Below, in pieces: positions 1 through 8,173 of a stretch of 22,526 nt of DNA (positions within the stretch are counted from its first letter, which is position 1; every line of letters begins with the position of its first letter). The notes beneath the pieces are model-generated. The model worked only from the letters and a program-made list of their open reading frames with translations, did not search any database and had not been told where the DNA came from. The stretch comes from an uncultured Flavobacteriales bacterium (GTDB taxonomy: Bacteria; Bacteroidota; Bacteroidia; Flavobacteriales; Crocinitomicaceae). The translations under genes and the position numbers were made by a program. Where the stretch lies: the NCBI GenBank assembly GCA_946478775.1, contig CAMLDR010000056.1, forward strand, positions 1 through 22,526, written 5' to 3'.

Positions 1-1095
1 ATATGAATCCCCGGCATCCCGGTAATAGACATTCGCGAACCGGAAATTCAATTTGTTACTAATTTGTTTTGACTGGAAAATGATGTCGCTCATTTCCGCC
101 TGCAGGAAGCTGATCTCGTCGCCCATGGATCCGGTAGCGTCTACTACAAAGGCCACGTCTACATTCTCCACCTCCTGGCAGGAGATATTCAATTTTTGAT
201 GGTTCAAACCGTTTTCAAAAGCACTGACTTTATTGATTGTCGATACTTTTCCGTTGTAAGAGATCTGGATGGATAATTTTCCGTTTATAACCGGTGTTTC
301 GTTTTTAATCGTTAACCAGCATTCCGCTTTCCCGGTGTTGTCTGTGCGGGTCGTAAACAGCACATCGCGGTTTGAGAGCAATTGCACGATCGCATCTACG
401 ATCGGAATGCCGCTTTCGGACTGGAGCATCACCGTGTATCTTCCGGATGGTGCAATTTCCCACGTTTTTTGATGGGTTGCCAATTCTCCTTTAGAAAGGT
501 CCTGCCACATCTTCCACTTGGAAAAGTCGTTGATCTCTCCTGCAGTGAGTTGGTTTGAGCTGGCTGTACCGTTATATGACAATCCTAATCCTGCTTTCGA
601 GCCGGGAGCCATGACAGTTCCGCTGGCAGTTACCCTGGCGGGAGTGGCACTATACGAATAGGCCGCACTGGTTGTTTTTCTTAAAACCTTTGAACTACCA
701 CCAGAAGTGCTCATAACAGCAACTTCGCTAATCTCACGCATTTCGCCGCGCAGATCACCGTCTTCCCCTTTTGCAGCGCGTTTGGGTGCGCTTGGGTCTT
801 CTTTCATTTTAAACTCGGCAACCTCATCGCCGGTTACTTTGATTTCTTTTGTAATGGGGGAGTAGCCGGCGTAGTTCATCACACAAACGTAGGTTCCGGT
901 ATCTAGTGCAAGGGCAAAATTGCCCAGTTTATCTGTCAAAACGGAAGCGACTAATTTATCGCCTCTGTAGATGTCTACATTTCCGTAGCGAAGCGCTTCA
1001 CTGTCTGCTTCAGTATGCATGTTTCCTGAAATGGACTGGGAAAAGGCCGCGCCGGTTCCAAGTAGTAGGATGCATAGTAAGGTAACGAATCTCAT
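1..1095 (-). CDS. Secreted VWA-domain protein with carboxypeptidase-regulatory-like domain (3' end outside window)
   Basis: The reverse strand stays open from an ATG at 1095 to the window edge: 365 residues, no stop, so the C-terminus is missing. Residues 1-20 look like a Sec signal peptide (MRF, then a hydrophobic stretch ending AFSQ). Residues about 21-97 resemble a carboxypeptidase-regulatory-like or CNA-B beta-sandwich (SVLTDKLGNFALALDTGTYV). A low-complexity linker follows, then the segment LTAGEINDFSKW (183-194), which I associate with Bacteroidota VWA proteins. Residues 313 onward start a von Willebrand A domain: VAFVVDATGSMGDE carries the MIDAS metal-binding DxTGS motif (319-323). VWA domains bind ligands through a divalent cation, so an envelope adhesion or assembly role is possible, but the substrate is unknown. 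It lies 95 bases downstream of marC in the same direction; I saw no clear promoter between them. Confidence 0.85.
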   Translation of the reverse strand, partial: MRFVTLLCILLLGTGAAFSQSISGNMHTEADSEALRYGNVDIYRGDKLVASVLTDKLGNFALALDTGTYVCVMNYAGYSPITKEIKVTGDEVAEFKMKEDPSAPKRAAKGEDGDLRGEMREISEVAVMSTSGGSSKVLRKTTSAAYSYSATPARVTASGTVMAPGSKAGLGLSYNGTASSNQLTAGEINDFSKWKMWQDLSKGELATHQKTWEIAPSGRYTVMLQSESGIPIVDAIVQLLSNRDVLFTTRTDNTGKAECWLTIKNETPVINGKLSIQISYNGKVSTINKVSAFENGLNHQKLNISCQEVENVDVAFVVDATGSMGDEISFLQAEMSDIIFQSKQISNKLNFRFANVYYRDAGDSY

Positions 1096-1190
1096 AATAT
1101 CCAGTTTAGAATTATTACTAGTTACACCTAAGATGCATTTGGGTTCAAAAATCCATAAAAGCAATTACGAATTGAGATCAAATATGAATC

Positions 1191-1856
1191 TTAAATCAGC
1201 GCTTTAATCCCGGTAATACCGATTTGTAGTCCGACGCAGAAAATGAGAAACGCCATGATGCGGTTGAGGATTTGTTCTCCTTCTTTGCCGATTACCCGGA
1301 TGATTTTTTTGGTGTTCAGGTAGAAAAAGTAAATCAATAAACAGATGACAATGATTGCCAGAAGAATTGCCCCGGTGTTGATGAGGTACAAATTGAAATG
1401 GGCATTAGCACTGTGAGCACTTAATGTGAAAAGGACTGAAATAGAACCTGCACCGGTTGTTATCGGAAAGGTGATGGGATAGAATAATTTATCCTGGATA
1501 AGCGAATAATTCGAAGCCTGTATTTCGCCGGATTCATCGGTGAGCGGTTTTTCGTCTTTTTTATCCGAGGAAAGAAATTCCCATCCGATTTTGCAGATCA
1601 TAATTCCTCCGGCAAGCTGCACTACTGGGATGGTAATCCCGAAGATCTGTAGAATCCAATGGCCGGCAAAAAGCGCAATGGTGCAGAGGATAAAAGCATA
1701 GAGTGCGATTTTCTTGACCGCCTTTCTTTTTTCCCGGATCTCTAGATTCGACAGGTAAGGATTGATAATAAAAGCAGATCCGATCGGATTTACCACGGGA
1801 AAGAGCGTGATCACCCCAATGAAAAGCATGTCTATAAAAGATTGAATTCCGTTCAT
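1191..1856 (-). CDS. MarC family integral membrane protein
   Basis: This 221-residue protein is of the size usual for the MarC/UPF0056 family, with about six hydrophobic segments and almost no soluble domain. Recognisable features are the N-terminal segment FPVVNPIGSAFI (a family hallmark is an NP in the first membrane span), a second NxG-like region around LAGGIMICKIGWEFLSS, and ITFPITTGAGSISVLFTL in the second half, matching the family's P-x-T-x-GAG signature. The family was once linked to multiple antibiotic resistance in E. coli, but that role was later doubted and the substrate is unknown, so no transport function is assigned. ATG at 1856 gives the expected N-terminus. It is flanked upstream by the multi-hairpin intergenic element at 1919-2030. 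Confidence 0.93.
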   Translation of the reverse strand: MNGIQSFIDMLFIGVITLFPVVNPIGSAFIINPYLSNLEIREKRKAVKKIALYAFILCTIALFAGHWILQIFGITIPVVQLAGGIMICKIGWEFLSSDKKDEKPLTDESGEIQASNYSLIQDKLFYPITFPITTGAGSISVLFTLSAHSANAHFNLYLINTGAILLAIIVICLLIYFFYLNTKKIIRVIGKEGEQILNRIMAFLIFCVGLQIGITGIKALI

Positions 1857-1918
1857 TTCTACGGTTTTTAATAATTAATAAAATAAAGAGAACTGAAAAG
1901 ATGGAGGAATTTTTAAGT

Positions 1919-2030
1919 CTCCCTCCTTGAGGAGGGGTTAGGGGAGGTGGCGATAAACATCTTAGCCACCCCTCTCAATCTCCCCTATGCGCCTATGCTG
2001 GAGCTCCGGCGTAAGCATAAGGGGAGAGGT
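1919..2030. repeat. Multi-hairpin intergenic element between the AsmA-like gene and marC
   Basis: The stretch is a dense set of inverted repeats. CCCTCC-TTGA-GGAGGG spans 1921-1936. GGTGGC (1946-1951) pairs with GCCACC (1965-1970). TCTCCCC (1979-1985) pairs with GGGGAGA (2021-2027), enclosing ATGC/GCAT and a GGAGCTCC palindrome (2000-2007). The first half has the look of the CCTCC/GGGGTTAGGGGAGG intergenic repeats common in Bacteroidota genomes. It directly follows the stop of the AsmA-like gene on the minus strand, so it could act as a transcription barrier or mRNA 3'-end structure. The 34-base core at 1985-2018 has a diverged inverted copy at 18655-18688. Confidence 0.7.
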
Positions 2031-2034
2031 AAAT

Positions 2035-4713
2035 TCACTCCACTGTAAATTCTTCTTTCTCGTCGGGTTTGCCCTTTTCTTTGAGTTTTTCCCCGAATTT
2101 CTTCAGTCCTTTTTTCTCCTTTTCGATCTTTTTCTTTTCTTCGAAGGGGTTCACTTCTTCTTCTTTTCCAAATTCGATTTTCAACACCTCATAATCCTTT
2201 TTCGGAGGCTGGTATTTTTTAATCGTGGTGTCTTTTTTGAATAAGCCCAATTCGCTTTTCAGGATAGAAATGGCTTCCTGCTTGGCTTCTATGCGATTTT
2301 GTTTGGCATCTTCCTGACGGGAGGTTTTATCCCATTCAATGATCGGATTAGCGAGGTTCCCATGCATACGCACAAAAACTTTGATTCCCGTTCCGTCGTC
2401 TTCCACGATCCCGAATTCCGATTCGTCTTTTTGCTGCTTCAACTCCCGGAAACGGAAAGCGAACTTGTAATCAATGTCGTTATTGAATTTGTGCTTTCCA
2501 TCAATAGTAATATTGAGTGCGTTGGAGTTGATCTCCATTTTTGGAATAATGATCGTGCTCTTTTTAATGAAAATGGTGTTTTCCAATGTTTCAAACTGGA
2601 TGTTGTTCAGTTTGTCTCCCAAAGCATCAATTTCCCGTGCTTTCAGGATCATTTTTGTTTTCGCTGTTTTCAGGTCTTTTGTGAGTGCTGTAAACGTGGA
2701 CACATTTTTCAACTGTCCGCCCACTATTTTTAATTGGATCTGAGCCTCCAGTTCGTCTTTCAGGATTCCGTAACTTAAATCAAAAGGAGCTTTCAGGTCT
2801 AAAATTGCTTCTGCCCGGCCGCTGATGTTGTCTTCTTTGATGACTTCCTGGTCAAAATTGTTCCATTCCCGGAAGATCGGCTTGAAATAGATGTCTTTTG
2901 AGCTCAAACTGGTTGCCAGCTGAAAATATTCCGGAGAAGATTCCACTACGGCAAGTGTTCCGCGAACGGTTGCATTGGCTGTAATACCGTGCAGCTTCTG
3001 AATGGAAATACTCCGGTTCCCAACAGTCATTTCTCCGTTGATTTGGGTGAAGACATGATGCTCCATGTGAATGGCATTGACATTCAGTTTGACATTTCCG
3101 TTGATCAGGGTCGGAAGCATCCATTCCCTGTTTGCGGTGGTGGTTTTCGGGTCACCGGCAATGGTATTGGTGAAATCTTTCAGGTTGATCTTCTTGCTTT
3201 CGGCAATAACAGAAACATCCAGCGTGTGTCTGTCCTGCAGGAATTGATCAATGTAGTTAAAGCTTCCGTTCAGTTCCAGGTCAGATTCACCCAAACGCAC
3301 TTTTAAACCTTCCAGTACGGCATCGCTTCTGTTCAGGATCAGGTTTCCGTACATATCATAAAATTTCCGGGAATCGTTTTCAAGCCTGAAGTCCACATTG
3401 TCCATCAATGCCGTTCCGTTTCCGTCTACAATTTCCACGATTGCTTCTTCATTCTCAAAAACGGTTTCGAGGTGGAAATTCGTGTTGACTTTTACCCTTC
3501 CGGAAAGTTCTGCAATCTTAGGGATTTTGAATAAGGCATGGATCACTTCCAGATCCAGTGACCCTTTTGCGGTGCCGCGGTAACTGGGTTTCGAGAATCT
3601 GCGGATAGCTAAGTTCCCCGAAAAAGGGCCGCTGATCGTTTGGAAGGAAACGTTTTTAATGGTGAGCTCTTCCTTGTCTTTTCCTTTTAGTGTGGAATAG
3701 TAGCCCTTCAGGTCAATATTACGAAGCGTTAATCCTTTGGTTGGCTCGGTTAACCTTCCGTTGTCAATGGAGAATTTACAATCCACTTTCGGATAGGAAT
3801 CTTTTGCCAGTTTATTCTGAAACGACAGGTGGAAAGTTCCTGTGCCCGAACCTTTTAATTCGGAAACGGTCTTTACTTCCTTTACTGCCAGTTTGTTGGC
3901 CAATTCTGCTAAAGGAATTTGATCGGCATCAATTTTCAGTCTCACTTCACTGGTGTCTACTTTTACATCGAAATCAAAAGGAATTCCCGAAAGCAACAAT
4001 TTTCCTCGGTTAATGGAGAAGGTTTCAGAGATTTGATCGATGTGGATTGCAACATCAGTTGATGCCTGCTGGTTGATGATGAATGGGACCAATCCGTTCT
4101 GAATGCGCTGAATGTAAAAGTCGGCTTTGGTATCAATGTCAAATTGGTCCTGCGTAAAGTTTCCTACCAAATGAATGTCTTGCACCTTTGTTTTGTAACT
4201 GTTATCATTCACTTTATTCGCGTAGGAAAAACGGATGCCGGTTGCATGAATGGATTCCAGGGTGAGGTTGAAATTCGTTTTTTCTTTGGAAGCGGACTCT
4301 CTGAAAATATCGTAGTTCACATCGCCCTTTTTGTCTACTTTTAGTTTCAACGTGCCGGGTTTGATTTCTACTTTCTTGACATTGTACTTCTCATTCCAAA
4401 TGTCCATCGGATTGAATTTCAAGCGCACCTGTTCCGTATAGAGAAGTGTATCTTTATTGGTGGAATAGGAAAAGGCATCCTGGATGAAGACCTGGTTGAA
4501 ATCAAGACTCAGATTGGGGAAGGTGGACCAAAAGGTCACATCAATTTCACCTACGTGAACTTCCGTTTTTAGTGTTTTATTGATCTCTGAAATAGCGTAA
4601 TTGATGATGTCGTCCTTGAAGACATAAATGAGGAAACTAATGACCAAAACAAGCGTCACAATGATTCCAAAGAACCACTTCACAGATCTCACCAGCCGCC
4701 TCTTCCACTTCAT
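2035..4713 (-). CDS. AsmA-like inner-membrane-anchored periplasmic protein
   Basis: An 892-residue protein. A basic N-terminus (MKWKRRLVRSVKW) is followed by one hydrophobic span at about residues 14-32. The next segment (NYAISEINKTLKTEVHVGEIDVTFWSTFPNLSLDF) is typical of the AsmA-like superfamily: helix, then the first strands of a long beta-rich groove. The rest is repetitive beta-strand sequence as expected of AsmA/TamB-like proteins, which are proposed to bridge the periplasm and move phospholipid to the outer membrane. The last 50 or so residues are a highly charged Lys/Glu tail (from about KKDYEVLKIEFGKEEE), probably disordered or helical. Start: ATG at 4713 immediately precedes the basic segment. 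It appears monocistronic, with 320 bases to marC downstream and 455 bases to the VWD gene upstream. The specific lipid cargo is not deducible. Confidence 0.87.
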   Translation of the reverse strand: MKWKRRLVRSVKWFFGIIVTLVLVISFLIYVFKDDIINYAISEINKTLKTEVHVGEIDVTFWSTFPNLSLDFNQVFIQDAFSYSTNKDTLLYTEQVRLKFNPMDIWNEKYNVKKVEIKPGTLKLKVDKKGDVNYDIFRESASKEKTNFNLTLESIHATGIRFSYANKVNDNSYKTKVQDIHLVGNFTQDQFDIDTKADFYIQRIQNGLVPFIINQQASTDVAIHIDQISETFSINRGKLLLSGIPFDFDVKVDTSEVRLKIDADQIPLAELANKLAVKEVKTVSELKGSGTGTFHLSFQNKLAKDSYPKVDCKFSIDNGRLTEPTKGLTLRNIDLKGYYSTLKGKDKEELTIKNVSFQTISGPFSGNLAIRRFSKPSYRGTAKGSLDLEVIHALFKIPKIAELSGRVKVNTNFHLETVFENEEAIVEIVDGNGTALMDNVDFRLENDSRKFYDMYGNLILNRSDAVLEGLKVRLGESDLELNGSFNYIDQFLQDRHTLDVSVIAESKKINLKDFTNTIAGDPKTTTANREWMLPTLINGNVKLNVNAIHMEHHVFTQINGEMTVGNRSISIQKLHGITANATVRGTLAVVESSPEYFQLATSLSSKDIYFKPIFREWNNFDQEVIKEDNISGRAEAILDLKAPFDLSYGILKDELEAQIQLKIVGGQLKNVSTFTALTKDLKTAKTKMILKAREIDALGDKLNNIQFETLENTIFIKKSTIIIPKMEINSNALNITIDGKHKFNNDIDYKFAFRFRELKQQKDESEFGIVEDDGTGIKVFVRMHGNLANPIIEWDKTSRQEDAKQNRIEAKQEAISILKSELGLFKKDTTIKKYQPPKKDYEVLKIEFGKEEEVNPFEEKKKIEKEKKGLKKFGEKLKEKGKPDEKEEFTVE

Positions 4714-5100
4714 AAATCAAATTTACGTCTAAACCACCGGTTAAATACCTTGGCCCTCAAATAGTAATTAACGTTCGATTCTTAATTTGTTTCAGTTTTG
4801 GCAAAGAATTCCGGGAATTGTCTCACGCAGATCATGCGGATTTATGTTGTTGAAATGAGTTGAATCTCAATTGACAGCATCACAATTCGTTATTTGAAGT
4901 TGAATTAGTCTTTAAACTCACGAATTTGGGTGACGAAGATAAAAGCCTTCCGTTTTGGGAACCGATTCAGAAAAGTGCAAATTCTACAGTGTTTGTAAAA
5001 CTGCTATGGAATTTGCATTTCGGATCCAGATCCCTTCTTTTCGTGAATCGGTCCAAAAGGGAAGGCTGCTTGAGCGTGTCAATTGGAAAGGCATTTTTGC

Positions 5101-5129
5101 CTACTTTTTTTTGCCTTGGAAAAAAGTAG
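5101..5129. repeat. Long AT-rich hairpin of a Bacteroidota intergenic-repeat type
   Basis: CTACTTTTTT (5101-5110) is perfectly complementary to AAAAAAGTAG (5120-5129), a 10-bp stem around the loop TTGCCTTGG. From memory, this CTACTTTTTT / CCTTGG / AAAAAAGTAG arrangement recurs between genes in many Bacteroidota genomes and is sometimes mis-called as a short protein with a LPTFF or YFFLPWKK motif. It lies just downstream of the terminator of the VWD gene and may reinforce it. Confidence 0.6.
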
Positions 5130-5139
5130 GAGAAAAAGA

Positions 5140-5163
5140 AAAGGAGCCTGTTAAGACTCCTTT
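5140..5163 (-). terminator. Rho-independent terminator of the VWD gene
   Basis: Read on the minus strand, AAAGGAG, a 10-base loop and CTCCTTT form a perfect 7-bp stem starting 5 bases after the VWD stop codon at 5169. It is followed directly by a pyrimidine/T-rich tract (TCTTTTTCTCC). Stem position and T tract both fit intrinsic termination of the minus-strand gene. Confidence 0.75.
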
Positions 5164-5168
5164 CTGTA

Positions 5169-6995
5169 CTAACCTCCTCTTCTTCCAGGGGACGTTATTG
5201 GTTTTGACGGTGCAGCAGCCGGTGTCGAAACCGGTGTACTTGCCGGACGTTGTGCCGGCGTTGACACTGGAGTAGATACTGGTCTGCTCGGTGGTGGTGT
5301 ATATTGTGGTTCCGTTCTAACAGGTTCTGTTCTAACCGGAGTTGTTCTTACTGGTTCTGTTCTCACAGGTTCCGTTTTTACCGGCTCTGTTCTCACAGGC
5401 TCGGAATAGACCGGTCTGCTGACAGGTTTTGATTCCGGTTCTTTTACCGGTTCCGGAGTTTTAACAGGTTCGCTGTTTGTGTACGGACGTGGATTTTTTG
5501 TTTCCACCGGTGTACTTGTTGCCGGTTCTTTCTGAGTCGTTCTTGTTCCCGGATTTCCGGTTGCTTCCGGGTTTGGCTTGTTTGCTTCCGTACCAATCGT
5601 TCTGGTAGATCCTTCGGATTCAGTTCCTCTCGGGACACCGTTGTTTCCAGGGTTTCCAGTCCGAGTATCTCCCAATCGGGGTTCAGGATAACGCTCTCTG
5701 TATGGCTTTTGTCCCGGGTTCACGTTGGGAGCAGGGGTTCTTACCGGCTCCATTTGTCTTCCTGCCGTGCGGTTTGGAATGTTTGGCTGCGGAGTCGGTT
5801 CGATACGTAAGTAACCGTTATCGTAAATACAAGCGCTCAAATCACCTCCTGAAAATCCTCTTCGTTCGCATTCCCTTTGAGCTCTTCTGTAATCGTCTGC
5901 GTTCATATCGCCCAAAGTACGGTGTACACGCGGGAATGATTCGTCTGTGAATGCAAACGTGTTTTGGTTGAATCCGTAGTCAAACAGTGATTCCTGCGGA
6001 GTAATGCGGTATTGTCTTGCAAAATCCTTTGCCAAAAATGCCAGGTATTCTTTTTCCAGCACCTGGTCTCGTTGGTTGGTAGAACCGAAAACTCCCATGT
6101 TCCAGTTGGAAGAAGAAATTCCTCCCATGCTGTTGCGAACATCGAAATCGTCTGAAGTTCTTCCGTTCGCATTTCCGAGAATTCCGTCATAGGTATCGGT
6201 ACAGGGATAAATTTCCATCGCAATGTTATAGAATCCCATTCCGCCTGATTGAGAACCGTCCAGTTTTACTTTTTCTCCCGTTGGCCAGGTAATCGTGTAA
6301 TTGTTTCTTCCTGAAGGAGAAATCGTTCCTCCGTGCTCCAGGTAATAATTGGATCCTTCGATGTAAACAGGTTCTCCGTTGATTCGAAGCGGGGTCGTTG
6401 TATTTCCGTCGGGCTTTTCATTGGCGTAAAAACAAACGCGGTCTCCGCCAACGTTCATTGCTACAGCTGTGTTCAATGAGAAATCATCCGATTGCGGACG
6501 CTGACGCACCTGTACGTTTACGTTTCCGCTTCCGGATCTGGCAAGCGTAAATTCTCCAACCGTCTGGAAGGAATAAGTAGCTCCGTCAAATGATTTTAAA
6601 TGCGGGTCGCCATACGTTCTTCCCATAACCGGTTTACAATCCGGAGTTCTGTTCGTAAAGCTGTTCAATCGCGACCATTGGGCACGGGATGAACTGTCGG
6701 TGGTAGTACTCGATCGCTGGATCTGTGACCGGACTTTTTCCTGTGTTGCGCTTGGCATAGCGCCAAACATTTCTGCTGGGGTGTATTCTTCCGGGAAATT
6801 ACGGTCCGGAGTAGGTTTTTTATTCGCCATAGCTTCCATCGACTGAGCTAACCACTCACCGCGAACAGCATCCCAGGCAACCATCTCTTTTCTGATTGGC
6901 TCGAAATCGGTTCCGAAGTTTGCTTTCTCCTGAGCGTTTGCTGTTCCAAACGCTAGTAAAGCGAATAATCCAAAGAATGTAACTTGTTTTTTCAT
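5169..6995 (-). CDS. Secreted von Willebrand factor D domain protein with Pro-rich pentapeptide-repeat tail
   Basis: The chosen ATG at 6995 gives 608 residues with a clean signal peptide (MKKQVTFFGLFALLAFGTANA, cut near residue 21). An upstream in-frame start at 7028 would put 11 extra residues ahead of it and is less likely. Residues 120-290 form a VWD domain: CKPVMGRTYGDPHLKSFDG (120-138) contains the canonical GDPH, and GILGNANGRTSDDF (271-284) matches the GxxGNxNGxxxDDF motif. Cysteines 120, 188 and 265 could pair. Residues 325-395 (SLFDYGFNQNTFAFTDESFP onward) match the conserved extension that often follows extracellular VWD domains. Residues 400-608 are Pro/Thr/Arg-rich and probably disordered, including six EPVRT-type repeats. 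It is likely exported and sticky; I see no Por-type C-terminal sorting domain or lipobox. Confidence 0.85.
   Translation of the reverse strand: MKKQVTFFGLFALLAFGTANAQEKANFGTDFEPIRKEMVAWDAVRGEWLAQSMEAMANKKPTPDRNFPEEYTPAEMFGAMPSATQEKVRSQIQRSSTTTDSSSRAQWSRLNSFTNRTPDCKPVMGRTYGDPHLKSFDGATYSFQTVGEFTLARSGSGNVNVQVRQRPQSDDFSLNTAVAMNVGGDRVCFYANEKPDGNTTTPLRINGEPVYIEGSNYYLEHGGTISPSGRNNYTITWPTGEKVKLDGSQSGGMGFYNIAMEIYPCTDTYDGILGNANGRTSDDFDVRNSMGGISSSNWNMGVFGSTNQRDQVLEKEYLAFLAKDFARQYRITPQESLFDYGFNQNTFAFTDESFPRVHRTLGDMNADDYRRAQRECERRGFSGGDLSACIYDNGYLRIEPTPQPNIPNRTAGRQMEPVRTPAPNVNPGQKPYRERYPEPRLGDTRTGNPGNNGVPRGTESEGSTRTIGTEANKPNPEATGNPGTRTTQKEPATSTPVETKNPRPYTNSEPVKTPEPVKEPESKPVSRPVYSEPVRTEPVKTEPVRTEPVRTTPVRTEPVRTEPQYTPPPSRPVSTPVSTPAQRPASTPVSTPAAAPSKPITSPGRRGG
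5307..5402 (-). repeat. In-frame 15-bp tandem repeat encoding EPVRT units
   Basis: Codons 532-563 of the VWD protein encode EPVRT, EPVKT, EPVRT, EPVRT, TPVRT, EPVRT and a partial EP. The units are one 15-bp period apart with mostly synonymous drift (ACCGG/ACAGG, GTTCT/GTTTT variants). Such arrays can change length by slippage and usually form extended cationic-acidic spacers. Confidence 0.85.
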
Positions 6996-7181
6996 AACAG
7001 TTGGTTTAATTCGAGAGCAACTAAACAAGAAGCGTACCGAAAAATGAACGGATTAAATTTTGTTAAAATAAAAACGAACTTTTGCAGAATGATTGTAAAA
7101 TTTAAAACATTATCGGATGCAACTCATTCATTCCTTATAAATACTTCCTGATATCCGCACGAATAATACCTAAATCTTGCG

Positions 7182-7189
7182 TACATTTG
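7182..7189 (+). promoter_or_regulatory. Probable Bacteroidota -7 box upstream of the PfkB gene
   Basis: TACATTTG matches the TANNTTTG consensus of the primary sigma factor in Bacteroidota. It ends 18 bases before the ATG at 7208, implying a leader of about a dozen bases. No convincing -33 TTTG was seen, so this rests on the single box and its position. Confidence 0.45.
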
Positions 7190-7207
7190 CCCAACTAAAT
7201 TAAGAAA

Positions 7208-8137
7208 ATGAGTCTATTGACAGTTGGTAGTGTGGCATTTGATGCTATTGAAACTCCATTCGGAAAAACAGATAAGATTGTAGGTGGTGCAGGAACCTTT
7301 ATTGCATTGTCTGCTTCAAACTTTATAAAAGACCAGCGCATTGTATCGGTGGTTGGAGATGATTTCCCGCAGGAAACATTGGATCTGCTTCGTTCTAAAG
7401 GTGTTGCTTTGGAAGGATTGCAAATCAAACAAGGTGAAAAAACCTTCTTTTGGTCAGGTCGTTACCACAACGATATGAACTCCAGAGACACCTTGGTAAC
7501 GGAGTTGAATGTATTGGGTGATTTTGATCCGATCATTCCGGAATCTTACCAGGGAGCAGAGTACCTGATGTTAGGGAACTTAAGTCCGCAGGTTCAGCGC
7601 CAGGTAATTGAGCGTTTGACAAAAAGACCGAAGCTCATCGCAATGGATACGATGAATTTCTGGATGGATATCGCTTTGGATGATTTGAAACAAACATTGA
7701 AACTGATCGACGTTTTAATCATCAATGATGAAGAAGCACGTCAGTTGTCCGGAGAATATTCACTGGTTAAAGCAAGCCGTGTGATTCGTGCAATGGGACC
7801 TAAAACACTGATCATCAAAAAAGGAGAGCATGGAGCTTTGTTGTTCCAGGACGATAAAGTATTCTTTGCGCCGGCTTTACCATTGGAAGACGTATTCGAT
7901 CCGACAGGAGCAGGAGATACTTTCGCTGGTGGATTTATCGGATACATTGCAGCAACGGATGATACTTCTTTTGAGAATATGAAACGTGCAATTATCGCAG
8001 GGTCCGCATTGGCATCTTTCTGCGTGGAAAAATTCGGAACGGAACGTTTACTGGAAATTAATCACGATGAAATTGAAGCGAGAATTGCACGCTTTATTTC
8101 ACTTACAAATTTCGAAATGTCAACTGTAGTTGGTTAA
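7208..8137 (+). CDS. PfkB/ribokinase-family carbohydrate kinase
   Basis: A 309-residue protein, the normal size for the family. It has an N-terminal substrate-binding region with GGAG (26-29), a central NDEEA motif (173-177) typical of PfkB kinases, and the C-terminal signature DPTGAGDTFAGG (231-242), which builds the anion hole and contains the presumed catalytic base Asp237. The enzyme is expected to transfer the ATP gamma-phosphate to a hydroxymethyl or sugar hydroxyl. The substrate (fructose-P, adenosine, ribose and so on) cannot be read from sequence. It is first in a plus-strand run of five genes; the DUF349 gene starts 36 bases after its stop. A -7 box lies at 7182-7189. Confidence 0.92.
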   Translation: MSLLTVGSVAFDAIETPFGKTDKIVGGAGTFIALSASNFIKDQRIVSVVGDDFPQETLDLLRSKGVALEGLQIKQGEKTFFWSGRYHNDMNSRDTLVTELNVLGDFDPIIPESYQGAEYLMLGNLSPQVQRQVIERLTKRPKLIAMDTMNFWMDIALDDLKQTLKLIDVLIINDEEARQLSGEYSLVKASRVIRAMGPKTLIIKKGEHGALLFQDDKVFFAPALPLEDVFDPTGAGDTFAGGFIGYIAATDDTSFENMKRAIIAGSALASFCVEKFGTERLLEINHDEIEARIARFISLTNFEMSTVVG

Positions 8138-8173
8138 ATAATCGTAAATTGAGAAACCACTAAAAGCTTTATC

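Larger units (their letters stand above)
4714..5168. other. 455-base intergenic region, no credible gene
   Basis: This gap separates the AsmA-like gene from the VWD gene. The half nearer the AsmA-like gene (4714 to about 4925) is AT-rich and should hold its promoter, though I could not identify a convincing one. It includes TCTCACGCAGATCATGCGGA at 4821-4840, a degenerate CGCAGAT-type intergenic repeat. The other half holds a long hairpin (5101-5129) and the VWD gene terminator (5140-5163). Two short open frames cross 4926-5275 on the plus strand. I regard them as non-coding because they run through these hairpins, and one of them runs into the VWD gene antisense. Confidence 0.6.

Noticed and set aside
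4926..5275. Plus-strand open frames of 67 and 106 codons in the AsmA-VWD gap
   Set aside because: They run through the terminator and a repeat-type hairpin, and the longer one enters the VWD gene antisense. Composition and position fit repeat DNA, not a gene.
5307..5402. Possible CRISPR-like array because of short regular repeats
   Set aside because: Repeats are 15 bp with no spacers, in frame and encode EPVRT; they are protein tandem repeats.
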